Source: Apium graveolens
Lineage: Eukaryota; Streptophyta; Magnoliopsida; Apiales; Apiaceae
Direction of reading: 5' to 3'
Length of the DNA: 64,000 nt
Assembly (NCBI RefSeq): GCF_009905375.1
Contig: NC_133647.1
Coordinates: 52,262,506-52,326,505, forward strand
Both the position numbers and the translations under genes were made by a program. A model generated the notes under the pieces. It saw only the letters and a program-made list of their open reading frames with translations, was not told the DNA's origin and searched no databases. Positions 1-10,431 of this stretch are shown piece after piece (the first letter of the stretch is position 1; each line of letters opens with the position of its first letter).

Positions 1-79
1 TATTGGGCCTTGTAGCCCAAATCATGTGTAATTAATGCAATATTTAATTACGTAATTAGGATTTATTTATTCCCTATCA
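1..79 (-). repeat. T1 3' LTR, inner 79 bases
   Basis: The segment ends on the + strand in CCCTATCA, which on the - strand is the LTR start TGATAGGG. It matches 44588-44665 with a few substitutions. The rest of this LTR lies before the window. Confidence 0.85.
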
Positions 80-98
80 TTTTCCCCCCAACTTTTGG
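80..98 (-). other. T1 polypurine tract
   Basis: Directly inside the LTR the + strand reads TTTTCCCCCCAACTTTTGG. On the - strand this is a G- and A-rich run ending immediately before the LTR TG, the position expected for the plus-strand primer in reverse transcription. Confidence 0.75.
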
Positions 99-389
99 GA
101 AACCGTAAAAGATTTCGCAAAAGTTAAGTTCACTTGTTCCCTTACAGGGTATCATTTTGGTGTAAAGTGAGGAGCGACCTACACATTTACAACGATTTGC
201 CTCGTACACGACTTTAGGGTTGTTTTAAAAAACTTCTCTATTATTTTCTTACCTTTTTCCCTCTTTTTAGGAATTTTCTGGTATTTTTTAGGAATCTTCC
301 CTTAATTTCCAGGACTTTTTCTTAATTTCTGGAACTTTCCGAATTTTCTAGCAATTTTTCAGAAAAGTTTTCCAGTTTTCAGCCATTTT

Positions 390-970
390 TCGACCAGGAT
401 TCTAGTCGAAAATTCGACCTGGATCCTAGTCGAATTTTGGGTTAGCTTTTTAATCCTGGTCGAAGAATTTTGACTAGGTTCCACGACCTGGATTTCGACC
501 AGGATCCTAGTCGAACCGTCGACCTGGATTTTGGTCAAAATTTCGGTCCTTTATTCGAAAGAATTCGACCTGGATCCACGACTTCAGCTTCGACCTCCAT
601 CCTAGTCTTCTTAACACGCATTTTTTGGGCGCCTGTTCGAAAGAATTCGAACAGGATTCACGACCTCAAATTCGACCTCAATCCTGATATATGGTCTTTA
701 TTGGGCTTTTCCTAATCCAACTTGGATTGGGCCTTTTATTGGGCTTATTTTTCCAAATCCTATTTGAACTTGGGCCTCGTTTAGGCCTTCACTTTTCCAA
801 ATCCTTTTTGGATTTGGGCCTCAGTTTGGGCCTTTATTTCTCTAAGTCCTCTTTGGATTTGAGATGGGCCTTAGGAATTATTGAAGATACTTTGGAAGGT
901 TCCAGAACTTAATAACTCCAAAGATATTCTGGAACATTTCAGAATTTGGGCTTTTCCTTTGGGCCTTCAG
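390..970. repeat. degenerate tandem repeats between T1 3' LTR and antisense gene
   Basis: Two repeat fields are visible. From about 390 to 690 a short unit built on TCGACCTGGATCCTAGTCGA recurs several times in variants and partly inverted forms. From about 700 to 870 a unit of roughly 60-70 bases recurs, built on CCAAATCC, TTTGGATTTGGGCCT and TTGGGCCTTTATTGGGC. No protein is supported; the reading frames at 470-715 and 691-912 translate these repeats. Stretches 99-389 and 870-1000 are AT-rich, with nothing else I can name. The field lies upstream of the antisense gene promoter, so it could act as a promoter-proximal region (inference). Confidence 0.6.
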
Positions 971-1012
971 CTTAATGGGCTTTTTGCCCTTTCATCTTCC
1001 CTTTTCTGCCTC

Positions 1013-1018
1013 TATAAA
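1013..1018 (+). promoter_or_regulatory. candidate TATA box of T1 antisense gene
   Basis: TATAAA in the context CTCTATAAAGGAG lies about 240 bases before the likely start codon at 1251. It is followed by a pyrimidine-rich stretch (CTCATTTCTCACTTTC) typical of plant start regions. Assignment rests on sequence and position only. Confidence 0.45.
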
Positions 1019-1213
1019 GGAGTTACTAGGATCACTCATTTCTCACTTTCTAATTTCTGAATTCTCTTTCTCTTTTCTCCTCTTAAAGATCTCAGAGAAA
1101 TAACTGTAGATCGGAGTTTTTGAGCCCCAAAGCCTTCTTTTAGCAAGCCAACCCCTTTTTGCAGCATTAATTCAGGTAAATACCTTTCCCTCTTCTTTTA
1201 TTTTGTATAGGTT

Positions 1214-2458
1214 ATGTTTAAAATTGTCTTCTTTAACGCCCTTTTTCATATGGCTGAAAAGAGAGTGACTTGTTTGGCCAAGATGAACGTGGCCAAAAAG
1301 TCTAATGAGTTCCCCATTCGATCAAGGTACACTTTCTTGATTGATATGATCAACACTCGAGGGGACGAGTACCCGTTTGACGCGCATCTGGACATGCATG
1401 ATCACATCAGTATCTTTCGGGATCCAAAGGAGTTGGATAAGTTAAGTACTTATTTCAAGATCAAGGAACCCTTCAAGCTAGTTCTTGCGGGTCCGGCCGA
1501 CAGGGCCTGTCAATGGAAGAAAGACGCTCTATGCGTCTACAGGGACACTCTAAGGGCAGGTATCAGACTCCCCTTTCATCCTTTTATCCCTGTTCTGTTA
1601 GCTGATGTGGGCATCAGCCCTTGCCAACTCCCTCCAAACTCCTAGAGGCTAATTCTTTGTTACTTGTCGTAATGTGCCAAGCACAACGTCCCTACCTCGG
1701 TTACTGTGTTCAGAAAAATCTTTCAGTTCAAGAACAGCCCCGACAAGAATCTGGGGTGGGTTTCTTTGAACCAACGCCCCACTATTCCCCACATAGTGAG
1801 TTGAAAGTCCATCCCCGACAATAACTTGGGGGTGGAAGAAGGAGTTTATATACGTCCTTTGGGAGGTCGGCGATTGGGGAATCCTCTTTCGCTCGTCATT
1901 TGGGAAAGCTCTAGATGGGAGCCCGAATGACATAGTTTTATCTGAGGAGGAGACCAGGGCCTTCAACCTCCTTACCTGGGATAATAGGGCATCCCACTCT
2001 TGGGATCTAATCAGGGAGACTATTCTTGTGGACCGTGGCTTTTCTCCCGTTCCTAAAAAATGTACGTTTTCTTCCTTTTTCCAGTTGCCTTCATTTTTCC
2101 TACTTTTTTACTTTACTATTTTCTCAATTCACTTTACTTATTCATTGCAGTTGTTGAGAAGATCGAAGACGCTACCAAGCCTAAAGACCTGGAAACGACC
2201 AGGATGAAGAGAGCCGGGAAGGTCTTCAAGGACCCGCGCCTTGGGGATCGCTTCCCAGAGTTCCTTCTCCAGGTAAGGGAAGGAGACGAGGAAGGCCCTA
2301 GCCAACCCTTGCATACAAAACAAAAACCGGGGCCTTCTTCCAACCTGCCTGGGGAATCCGGAGGAAGGACTCGATCGTTGGCAATACAAAACTAGCCAAG
2401 GAGTGGTCAATTTAGTCTATTACCCCCGTAGACTATTATGACCTTGTCCTTCAACAGG
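1214..2458 (+). pseudogene. T1 antisense gene, 5' half (Transposase_28-like)
   Basis: This gene lies on the strand opposite to T1 gag-pol. The first segment, 1214-1645, gives 143 residues; ATG 1251 (MAEKRV) is a more natural start than 1214. It contains the block LRAGIRLPFHPFIPVLLADV followed by GISPCQLPPNS, which resembles the conserved core of the plant 'putative gypsy type transposon' family. The frame is then broken by TAG at 1644, in a position where the family usually has tryptophan, and by a TAA soon after. A likely intron runs 2062-2150 (GTACGT...TTCATTGCAG) and is followed by KIEDATKPKDLETTRM. Solo LTR L1 interrupts the gene at 2459-2463 and the frame resumes at 6790. The function of the product is unknown. 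Confidence 0.68.
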
Positions 2459-2463
2459 ACTTG

Positions 2464-5400
2464 TGTAACTCCCCCAAATTCGGGGTCAGAGGATTTGGTC
2501 GTCACTATAAAACCTCAATCTAAATCAACATGTTAAATCGAAATGCAAATGCCAGCGGAAGATATTTAGCATCTATGACCCCAAACTAATCCAAGATCTT
2601 TTAAGGTTACGGTTCTAGAAACAAGATATCCAAATTCCATAAATAAAATTTTCACTTTCTTTTAAAACTCTTTTCAACAATTCTCAATCTCAAAACTTAA
2701 CCTGCTAGTATAACTTCGAAAAGAAGTATACTAGGCCCAATTATAAAATACACCACTATAATATAATATACTATAATATAGACAACTTTATACAATAAAA
2801 CTTACACTAGTCCGCAAACCCTGGACCAACCACCTTCCAAAAGCTTCTTCTTTGCTTCCTCGAATTACGCGGCTAAATAGCGCAAGTTAATCCTCACTGG
2901 AGGTTAAATTTGAAAACAGGCAAGTATGAGCGAAAGAAATGCTCAGCAAGTTCATTATAGCATATATAAGGTCTTTTGATATAAAACCGACATCTGCAAT
3001 AGAGCATAAACTTTAAAATCATAAATGCAGAATCATAAAATTTTAGTTGAGGAACCCCAAAATTGATTCCTTAATTGTATTCAAAACCATTTTGATATTT
3101 TTGAGCGAAATGCTTCAGCAATACTTTGAATCTTGACGAGAATAAAACTCGTAAAACCGTGTTTAGGGAAATATCGTAAACAACAACAACAACAAGCAAT
3201 GATTATGGAATGAATCATAAACTTTACTCAAAACCGGACTCTTGATATTAGTACTTATTTTGTTGTCATATCAAATTAGATATCAATGTGAGCTTTGATG
3301 CTCACAACATTCCATACTAAAGTCAACATCAATCATCTATACTAATACCACCTTTGATATTTAACAACAACATAAGTATCAGCATAAATCAGAAACAGAA
3401 TCAAAACCGTAATTCACTTTTAATCCAAAACAGAATCAGTACTATTAATCCAAAACAGAATCAGTTGATAAATCATTTATTCTATGATTATCAAAATAAT
3501 AAAGAAATTTAGATTGGAACCAATAACATTTCATCTTGTTCCCGGTGATCAGTCGCGAAACAACACCGGTATCCCGCAGCCATACCTTAAATATAAGTAC
3601 TACCCGTATCCCGAAGACATACGGTACCTATAGGGCGCCTGAAAAGGCATATACTCGCCTTGAAAGATATTACAGCTGGACCAATATCTCGATCACCTAT
3701 GCTATAACCAGTAACCAGTCCAATCCTAAAAACCTTTTTTATTAAAAAAGGAACTGAATCAATCGACATCCTAAATAATTATATTCCCCCATTCACTTGG
3801 GCAGGAATACTCGCAACAAAATCATCTTTCTCAAAATCTAAAACATTTATAAATCCAGTAATTTGATAAGTAAAACATTTAACTATTCTGAACATAGAAT
3901 AGTAGAGGGTACTTGCATAAACAGAATCATTTAATTCAGCGATATGTAAAACATTTATCTATTCTGAACTGAGAATAGAGAAAACAATATTTGCATAATA
4001 GGATTCAAAATAAATATCACTTGAACAATAAGTGATGATAGGGATACTTGCCTTTGGGTTTTAGCAGTTAGTCACACTCGCAATGACGCATCTATTCTGA
4101 CATTCTGTCTTAAAACATTTTCGTCTTTCTTTTCAACACTTTACTGATATGCTGCTCCTTTGATTGCTAGAAGCCAGATACCCTATACCATTCCATCTTA
4201 TTCTTTATCCAACGTCTTGTCCTGATCAACTCGAATGATCTGCATCTATAATTAAAAGATAGAACTTTAATCGTCTAAACGATAATCACTCAACAACTAC
4301 ACATCAAAAGCCTATCGTCTACCCATACGATAGCCCATACATAAATATAACAGACAAACACAGGACTCTTGATCCACATATGCACATAATTCACATAACA
4401 CATAAACATATAACTCATATATCACATAATTCATATCACACATGTCTCGGTTCGTCAAAAGGTTCGACTCGGTATGTTTAAAACGGAAATCAGGTCAAAA
4501 TATGATTTATCGATCAAAAATTGACTCAGAATGATTCGTAAAACAAGCGACCTTTCGAAACAAAAAGGATTTGGGTTTCAAAAGTATTTTTATTGAAAGC
4601 GGAATATTTTTCTGAGTCTAGAGGCGTTCGTTTCGTATTAAACGGACGAACGGTTGATTTATTATGAATTTCTGAAAAAATTTCGGAAATAAAACGGGTC
4701 TCCGACTCATTTAATAATTAAATAATAGGGCTCGAACACCCGAAAATAATTTTATAAGAATTATCGAGCCTGGAAAATAATTTAAAATAATATTTTAAAG
4801 TTCAAAACTATTTTTCGGAATTTTTAAATCAAGAATAAATAATTAAATCTAATTAAATAATCAATTAAAATTAATTAATAACTAATTAAATTAATTAATC
4901 AATTAATATTTAAATTAATTGACTAATTAAATAATTAATTATCAACTAAAATTAATTAACTAGATAATTGGATTTATTTTTTTATTAAAATATATTTTCA
5001 GAATTAAATAATGATTCTTAGAATTAAAATGAATTTTTTTTTGAATAAAAGAAACTGAATTTTGATTTAAAATAAAATAGAAATTGCAGAAACATGTTTT
5101 TATAACAAAGGAACCGGGTCTGTGGATTAAAACCGGGTCGTATTTGTTTGAAAACGGGTCAGGGAGGAATGGTCCCCGGGTCGGGTTGAAGCCGGCCGGT
5201 TTCTGGACGAACCCAGATTTCGGCGGCGTCCCCGTACCTCCGGCGAACCCCCACGCAACCCACCACATCCAGGTCGCCCCTGTTATTGATCCTAATCGAT
5301 CACAATTCACTCATACAGGTCAATCTTAGTCATAACTGGTAGTGACGAGCCCTGGAACTCAGTCGCCGGCGACTTGCTGTTAAAACCGGCGAGAGCTCGA

Positions 5401-6789
5401 AGCTTTTCTGGCAAAAAACCGATATCATTCATTCCTTAACCAAATACGATGATTCCAGTGCCAAAATAAAGCCAAGAACGATTACAAACTACTCATATCA
5501 TCACAAACAAGCAAAAACCACTAAATCATAAACCCCCAAAATTCATATATAAACCCAAAATTACGAATTTACAAATTATTAATCGTTTGAATGATTTGAT
5601 GGCATAAACAGAAATAGCATAAAAATCTGAATATTTTGGTTACTCATACTTCAAATTCTGAAATCTGCATCACCCTCAAATTTGGGTTTGATTCTCAGAA
5701 TTCTTCAAGAACACCAAGAACACATATTCAAATTTCTATATGATATTGAACTCTATTTTTGACGTATTATATACCAAATTGACCAGAAAAATATTATCTA
5801 CACGATGGAAGCATCAAATCACATCAACAACATCAAGAACAAATTTTCATAATTTAATCCATATTTAATTCGAATTAAAATAATTAAACAGAAAATTACC
5901 TGATGTTTCTGGGTTGAAATTGATGATTGATTCAGAAAGAAGATTTCGAGAGCTTCGTTTTGATATGCTGCACGCCCGAATCGGAGTTCAATAACGCCTT
6001 CGTTCGTACGATTGATTCTCAGGAACATATCGGTTTCTAGGGTTTTACTCTACATTTACGATATTTTAACTGGTTGAAAATGAATAAACGAAATAAATGA
6101 AATAAAAAATAAGCTATATATATTTATGGAATATTGGATCATTTTGGATCGATAATTAGTTGTTTAGCTGCTAAGTAACTGCAAAATGATCCAAAAATAA
6201 ATTACTTAGCCGCTAAGTAACTATAATAGTGATACAATTCAATACCAAAATTGGATAATTATCAAAACCGAGCTTTTTGTAAAACACCATATACGAAAAT
6301 AATGTAAAAATATCCCGTCTCTCGAGAATACGGGTTTTATTGATTTATCAAAATGGTTATCGTATTGAAAATCTTGCGTCGGGTCGTGCACGGGTCAAAC
6401 CGTAATCCGGATCGAAAAAGTCAAAACACGGAAAATGTCCGGAATTACCAGATTGGGTTAAGAAGGAGTTTTCGGAAGAGTTTCGGGTTGTAAAAACGTA
6501 AAAACAGTTGAAGTCGGACGATTCTCGGCTTTATAAAATAGTTTTGTAATTATTCAGAAAATAATTAATAATTACATAAATCATTATAAAATCATCTAAC
6601 AGTCCAAAAATTACCAGAAAAATATCACAATTATCTATATTTTATTCTGGACATATAAAAATTCAAATACTCAAATAATATCACATATAAACACCCAAAC
6701 ATCAATTCTAATTATCAAATAATTCACTAAAATTCACATAAAATTCTAAATAATTATAATAATAATATTTGAAAATATGGGTTATTATA
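2464..6789 (-). repeat. L1: 4.3-kb solo LTR of a Tekay-like Gypsy family
   Basis: The segment starts TGTAACTCCCCC and ends TTATTATA (the family end is ATTACA, seen in L3). It is flanked by the exact duplication ACTTG at 2459-2463 and 6790-6794. It has no PBS, PPT or coding capacity, and is about 85% similar by eye to L3 (48443-52666) over sampled stretches. The motif GCTCAGCAAG near 2941, the reverse of CTTGCTGAGC found in the K LTR, places it in - orientation. A solo LTR from unequal recombination fits best; a large non-coding element (LARD) is the alternative. The open frames at 3536-3745, 4960-5329 and 5819-6028 are incidental. Confidence 0.72.
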
Positions 6790-7607
6790 ACTTGGAAGCT
6801 AATGAGATTTTCGGAGCTCAGGCCTTGGCGACAGTATGTCTTTTTCTTTTGGTATCCATAGTTTTCTGTCATAATTTTTCTCATTTCTCACTTTTCCTTT
6901 GTCTCTTGCAGGAGAACGTCCACTTTCAAGGGGCAATTCACCAAGCCAAGGCTTGGAAAGTGGGTCTAGAGGACACAAACAAGAAGCTTGAGGAGGCTAA
7001 CCAGTAAATAGAGGCTCTTAAAGCCCAACTTGCCTCCTCAACTTCCGATCTTGAAAGGGCCCGAGCTGAGATTGTTATTCTCAAGGCCCAGAAAGACAAG
7101 GCCTTTGACGGCTGGATGGATACTCAAGAATTCAAGGACTTAATGGTAGAGCACGATGCCCTCATCCATCCAGTCAGTTATAAGGAAGGCTGGGATGCTG
7201 CTGTGGAGGTTATCCAGGATGAGTTTCCTGAGGTTCTTGAACAATCTTCCTTCCCTTGCCCTGTGCAAGTCCCTGCACTTGGAGGCATTGCAGATAAGCT
7301 CGCTGATCTTATTAGGGAGGGTACTTCAGCGTCCCCGATCAGAGCGTCATCAGGAAGCCAGGGTCAAGGACAAAAAAGGAGGGAGCCCGAATCCAGCTCT
7401 GAAGAGGAGGAATCTTCTTCTGAGGATGAGGCCGAGCCCCTTATTAAGAAGGCAAGGGTGGAGGAGCCTACGAAACCAGCGTTCCCTAAGGCATCTAAGC
7501 CATCTGAGGGTAGTTCTGAGGAGACCCCGGCGAAGACTTCTGAAGAGACTTCCGATGGGCCAACTCAGGAGACGTCCAAGGAGACTACAGATAGCAGCTC
7601 CGAATAA
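6790..7607 (+). pseudogene. T1 antisense gene, 3' half
   Basis: After L1 the frame reads LEANEIFGAQALAT, then a clean 78-base intron at 6834-6911 (GTATGTC...CTCTTGCAG, phase 0), then ENVHFQGAIHQAKAWKVG. TAA at 7005 breaks the frame in a predicted coiled coil (KLEEANQ, then IEALKAQLASSTSDLERA). The tail from 7116 is a helical segment (EGWDAAVEVIQDEFPEVLEQ) followed by an acidic Ser/Glu/Thr-rich, low-complexity end with the basic patch IKKARVEE. It stops at 7605-7607, about 370 bases from the end of the converging integrase frame. The layout (globular N-terminus, coiled coil, acidic tail) parallels the T2 antisense gene. Confidence 0.68.
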
Positions 7608-7976
7608 TCTGAGCCTTCTAAGGCCTAACTCTTTTGTACTTTTCTTTTCTTCAGATGTTTTTAAATTTGTGTAATTGACTTTGATTATTTTCACTTGTAT
7701 TGTCCAAATATTATCGTAGTTTTTCCGAGTTTTCAAACTCAAGTTTATAACTTGGTTTTATCCTTCACAATGTATCAATCTAATAAGCTAGATCAAGTTG
7801 AACACTTTTTATTATAACTTGGTATTCTTAATACCTTACATGAGGTGGGTTCAACCCTGATAAAATCTAAACATATCTTCTATTACTAAATACATAAAAA
7901 TCCTAAGTAAGCAAAGTTTTAAGGTGCTTTTAAACCTACTTGTCATTTGACAAGTGAGAATCGTGCTTTAACTATT
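7608..7976. other. convergent spacer between T1 antisense gene and pol
   Basis: This is AT-rich DNA with no frame that I accept. It must hold the 3' untranslated ends of both converging transcripts, but I see no unambiguous polyadenylation signal. Confidence 0.5.
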
Positions 7977-8848
7977 TTACACATTGTAAACCTTCAGGTT
8001 TTGCGCATTCCAAATTCTCGGGACTTCAAAACCATCCATAGTCTCAAGATTGTAGGTTCCTCTACCCTGAACACTTTTCACCTTGTATGGCCCTTCCCAA
8101 TTTGGGGCAAGTTTCCCTTTCTGCCCTACACCAGAAGCTTCCACCTTCCTCAGGAATAAGTCACCTTGCTTAAAAAACCTTTCCTTAACCCTTAGGTTAT
8201 AATAGAATGAAGCCTTTTTCTGATATTCCACTATCTTCGCATGTGCCTCATCTCGTACTTCGTCGATTAGATCCAGGGCTAACCTTTGCCCTTCCTCATT
8301 TTCCTCAGCAGTTAAAGCTTGTATCCTGGGGGAGGAATGTGATATCTCTACAGGAACAACTGCTTCTGCCCCATATTCTAACATGAAGGGAGTTGCTCCA
8401 GTCATGACTCTACAGGTAGTCCTATAGGCCCATAGTATTGGGATTATCTCATCCACCCAATTATTCCTCGACTTCTCGATCCTCTTCTTTAATCCATCCA
8501 GGATTATCCGATTCGCCACTTCCGCTTGCCCATTGGCTTGCGGGTGAGCCACAGAGGTGAATCGTAATTCAATTTCATTCTCCTCACAATACTTCTTGAA
8601 TTCTTCATTGTTGAACTGTGTTCCATTGTCAGTGACCAGGATGCGGGGAATTCAATACCAGCACATGATATTTTCCCATAGGAATTGTGCAACCTGCTTA
8701 GTTATGATTTTGGCCAAGGGTTTGGCTTCAATCCACTTGGTAAAATAATCAATGGCTACAATCAGGAACTTCCTTTGTGTCGTGGCCATGGGGAAAGGCC
8801 CAAGTATATCCATTCCCCACATAGCAAAGGGGATAGGTGAGTTGATGG
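7977..8848 (-). pseudogene. pol: T1 pol C-terminus: integrase core and tail
   Basis: Read from 8848 leftward, the frame gives the integrase catalytic core: GMDILGPFP with the first Asp, TDNGTQF with the second Asp, and ANGQAEVANR with the catalytic Glu. It then gives the C-terminal segment GKLAPNWEGPYKV...GTYNLETMDG, which ends the polyprotein. One TGG-to-stop type lesion falls near 8655; 8552-7977 is open for 191 codons. The N-terminal zinc-binding part of the same integrase lies 30 kb away at about 39198-39290, because K inserted between the two at the GATGG target. Confidence 0.85.
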
Positions 8849-10431
8849 TATAACGACCCTTGTATTTTTGAATTATTTAAATATGTGATTATTATGGAAA
8901 TTATTAAATAAAATATGTGTATTGGTTTTGACCGCCATGTGTTGTTTGATTATTATCTAGGTGTGATTTATGATGTACCGGGTTGTTCGCGTGATTAATT
9001 AAGGAATTGTATTGAATTGTTTCACTTTTAAAATGGATTTAATGCAACTTTATTTGTATAAATATTTGAAGTGTCTCTAAAATTCTTTTTATGATTTTAT
9101 AATTTCAATAATTATTTTTAGTATTTTATAAAATTGAGAAATCAATATTTTATTAATTATTTATCTTTAAATGATTTTCTGAATACTTTTATTTGTAAAA
9201 TCCATATTTAATTCAAGAACTCTTCAAAAATTATGAAACTTATATTTATCTAAGTTGGGAATATTCCGCGAATTTTAAAATTGTTTTGGGAATTTTTGGG
9301 ATTAATATTACCCGCGCGTCGATTCGTTTAAGTGATAAAAGCGGGCGTAAAGTGTATTTTAGAAATTGTTTTAAAATTACAAAATTTATGTTTTTATAAA
9401 CTTCGGGATATTTGTAACCTTTTAAGGCGATTTTCGTAATTTTCTGAAGTTATTTTACGTGCACCTCGGTCCGTTAAATTCGAATTTCGAGATAAACCGG
9501 GTCTCCGAATCTTCGTAATTATCCAATAATACACGTGTTTAAATGACAGGAATTGTACTACTAATTCTACTGTTATTTGTACTACATTGATTTGTACAGC
9601 AGAGATATAAAAAAAAGAGAAAACAGATAGAAACGCAAACACAGAGTCATGTGTTTCCTTCCTCACTTCCAATCTCTCGCCTCTCTCCATTTTTCTGGTC
9701 TCTGTGAGCTTTGCTCGTCGGAATCTTGTTCGTCGGCCATATTCTTTTTTGGTAATCTTGCCTTAGTTTCACTGTCCCTTGAATCCCTTGTTCTCGTGGT
9801 ATGTTGTCGCCCTTCCTCTGCTTTCCGGCGAAGAAGCACGGTGGTGCTGCCAGTGTATCTGTTGTGTGCCGTGTGTGTAATTTTGGGCTTGTGTTTGTGC
9901 CTATATGTAATTATACATATATGTGGTGATCTGTCTCTGTGATTCCTGTTCCGATTTGTTCCCTGTTTTCGTTCTTTCTCCGGCCACCGCGCGTATCTGC
10001 TTGTGTTGGTGGGGGGTTGCTGTGATGTTGTGCTTGTCCGAATACTGATTCATGAATTTTGGTTACATTATTCGATTGTTACTAAATTGTTTATTCGAAT
10101 GAATTTTGATGATTAATCGAATACTTGTTCCAATTATTCAATATTTAATTGGTAGAATTCGTAGGGGAAACCCAAATTATTAGGCACCCACGAATTTTTA
10201 CCGCCGTCGGCAATGAGCCTTGGTGAGCCGATGGTGGACTGTGATGATTATATTCTGAGTCCTAATTTAACAAATGAATGTAAAATGCGAATAATAATAG
10301 TATTGAATTGACGTTTGGGGAATTGTGAATATTGGTTATGAATTATTGTGGTGAAGTGACGTCGAATTGTTTCGACGGGTAGTCCGATAAACAAAGGAAA
10401 TGTTGTCCGATTTTCAAAAAACTGAATTATG
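8849..10431 (+). repeat. K 5' LTR, segment 1
   Basis: This segment matches 35939-37524 with scattered substitutions. It includes a TATA box (TATAAAAA at 9606) and the transcribed leader. The frame at 9649-9942 is simply the LTR copy of 36739-37032. It is interrupted by L2 after GAATTATG. Confidence 0.88.

Noticed and set aside
1176..1210. 35-base intron in the 5' leader of the T1 antisense gene (CAGGTAAAT...GTATAG)
   Set aside because: Splice signals look good, but the length is too short for a plant intron.
5084..5329. GC-rich 81-codon frame in L1
   Set aside because: It lies in a solo LTR, is overlapped by a frame on the other strand, and is not conserved in L3.
9649..9942. 97-codon frame with hydrophobic segments
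   Set aside because: It recurs at 36739-37032 because both lie in the K LTRs. It has no known relatives and lies in the transcribed leader; treated as LTR sequence.
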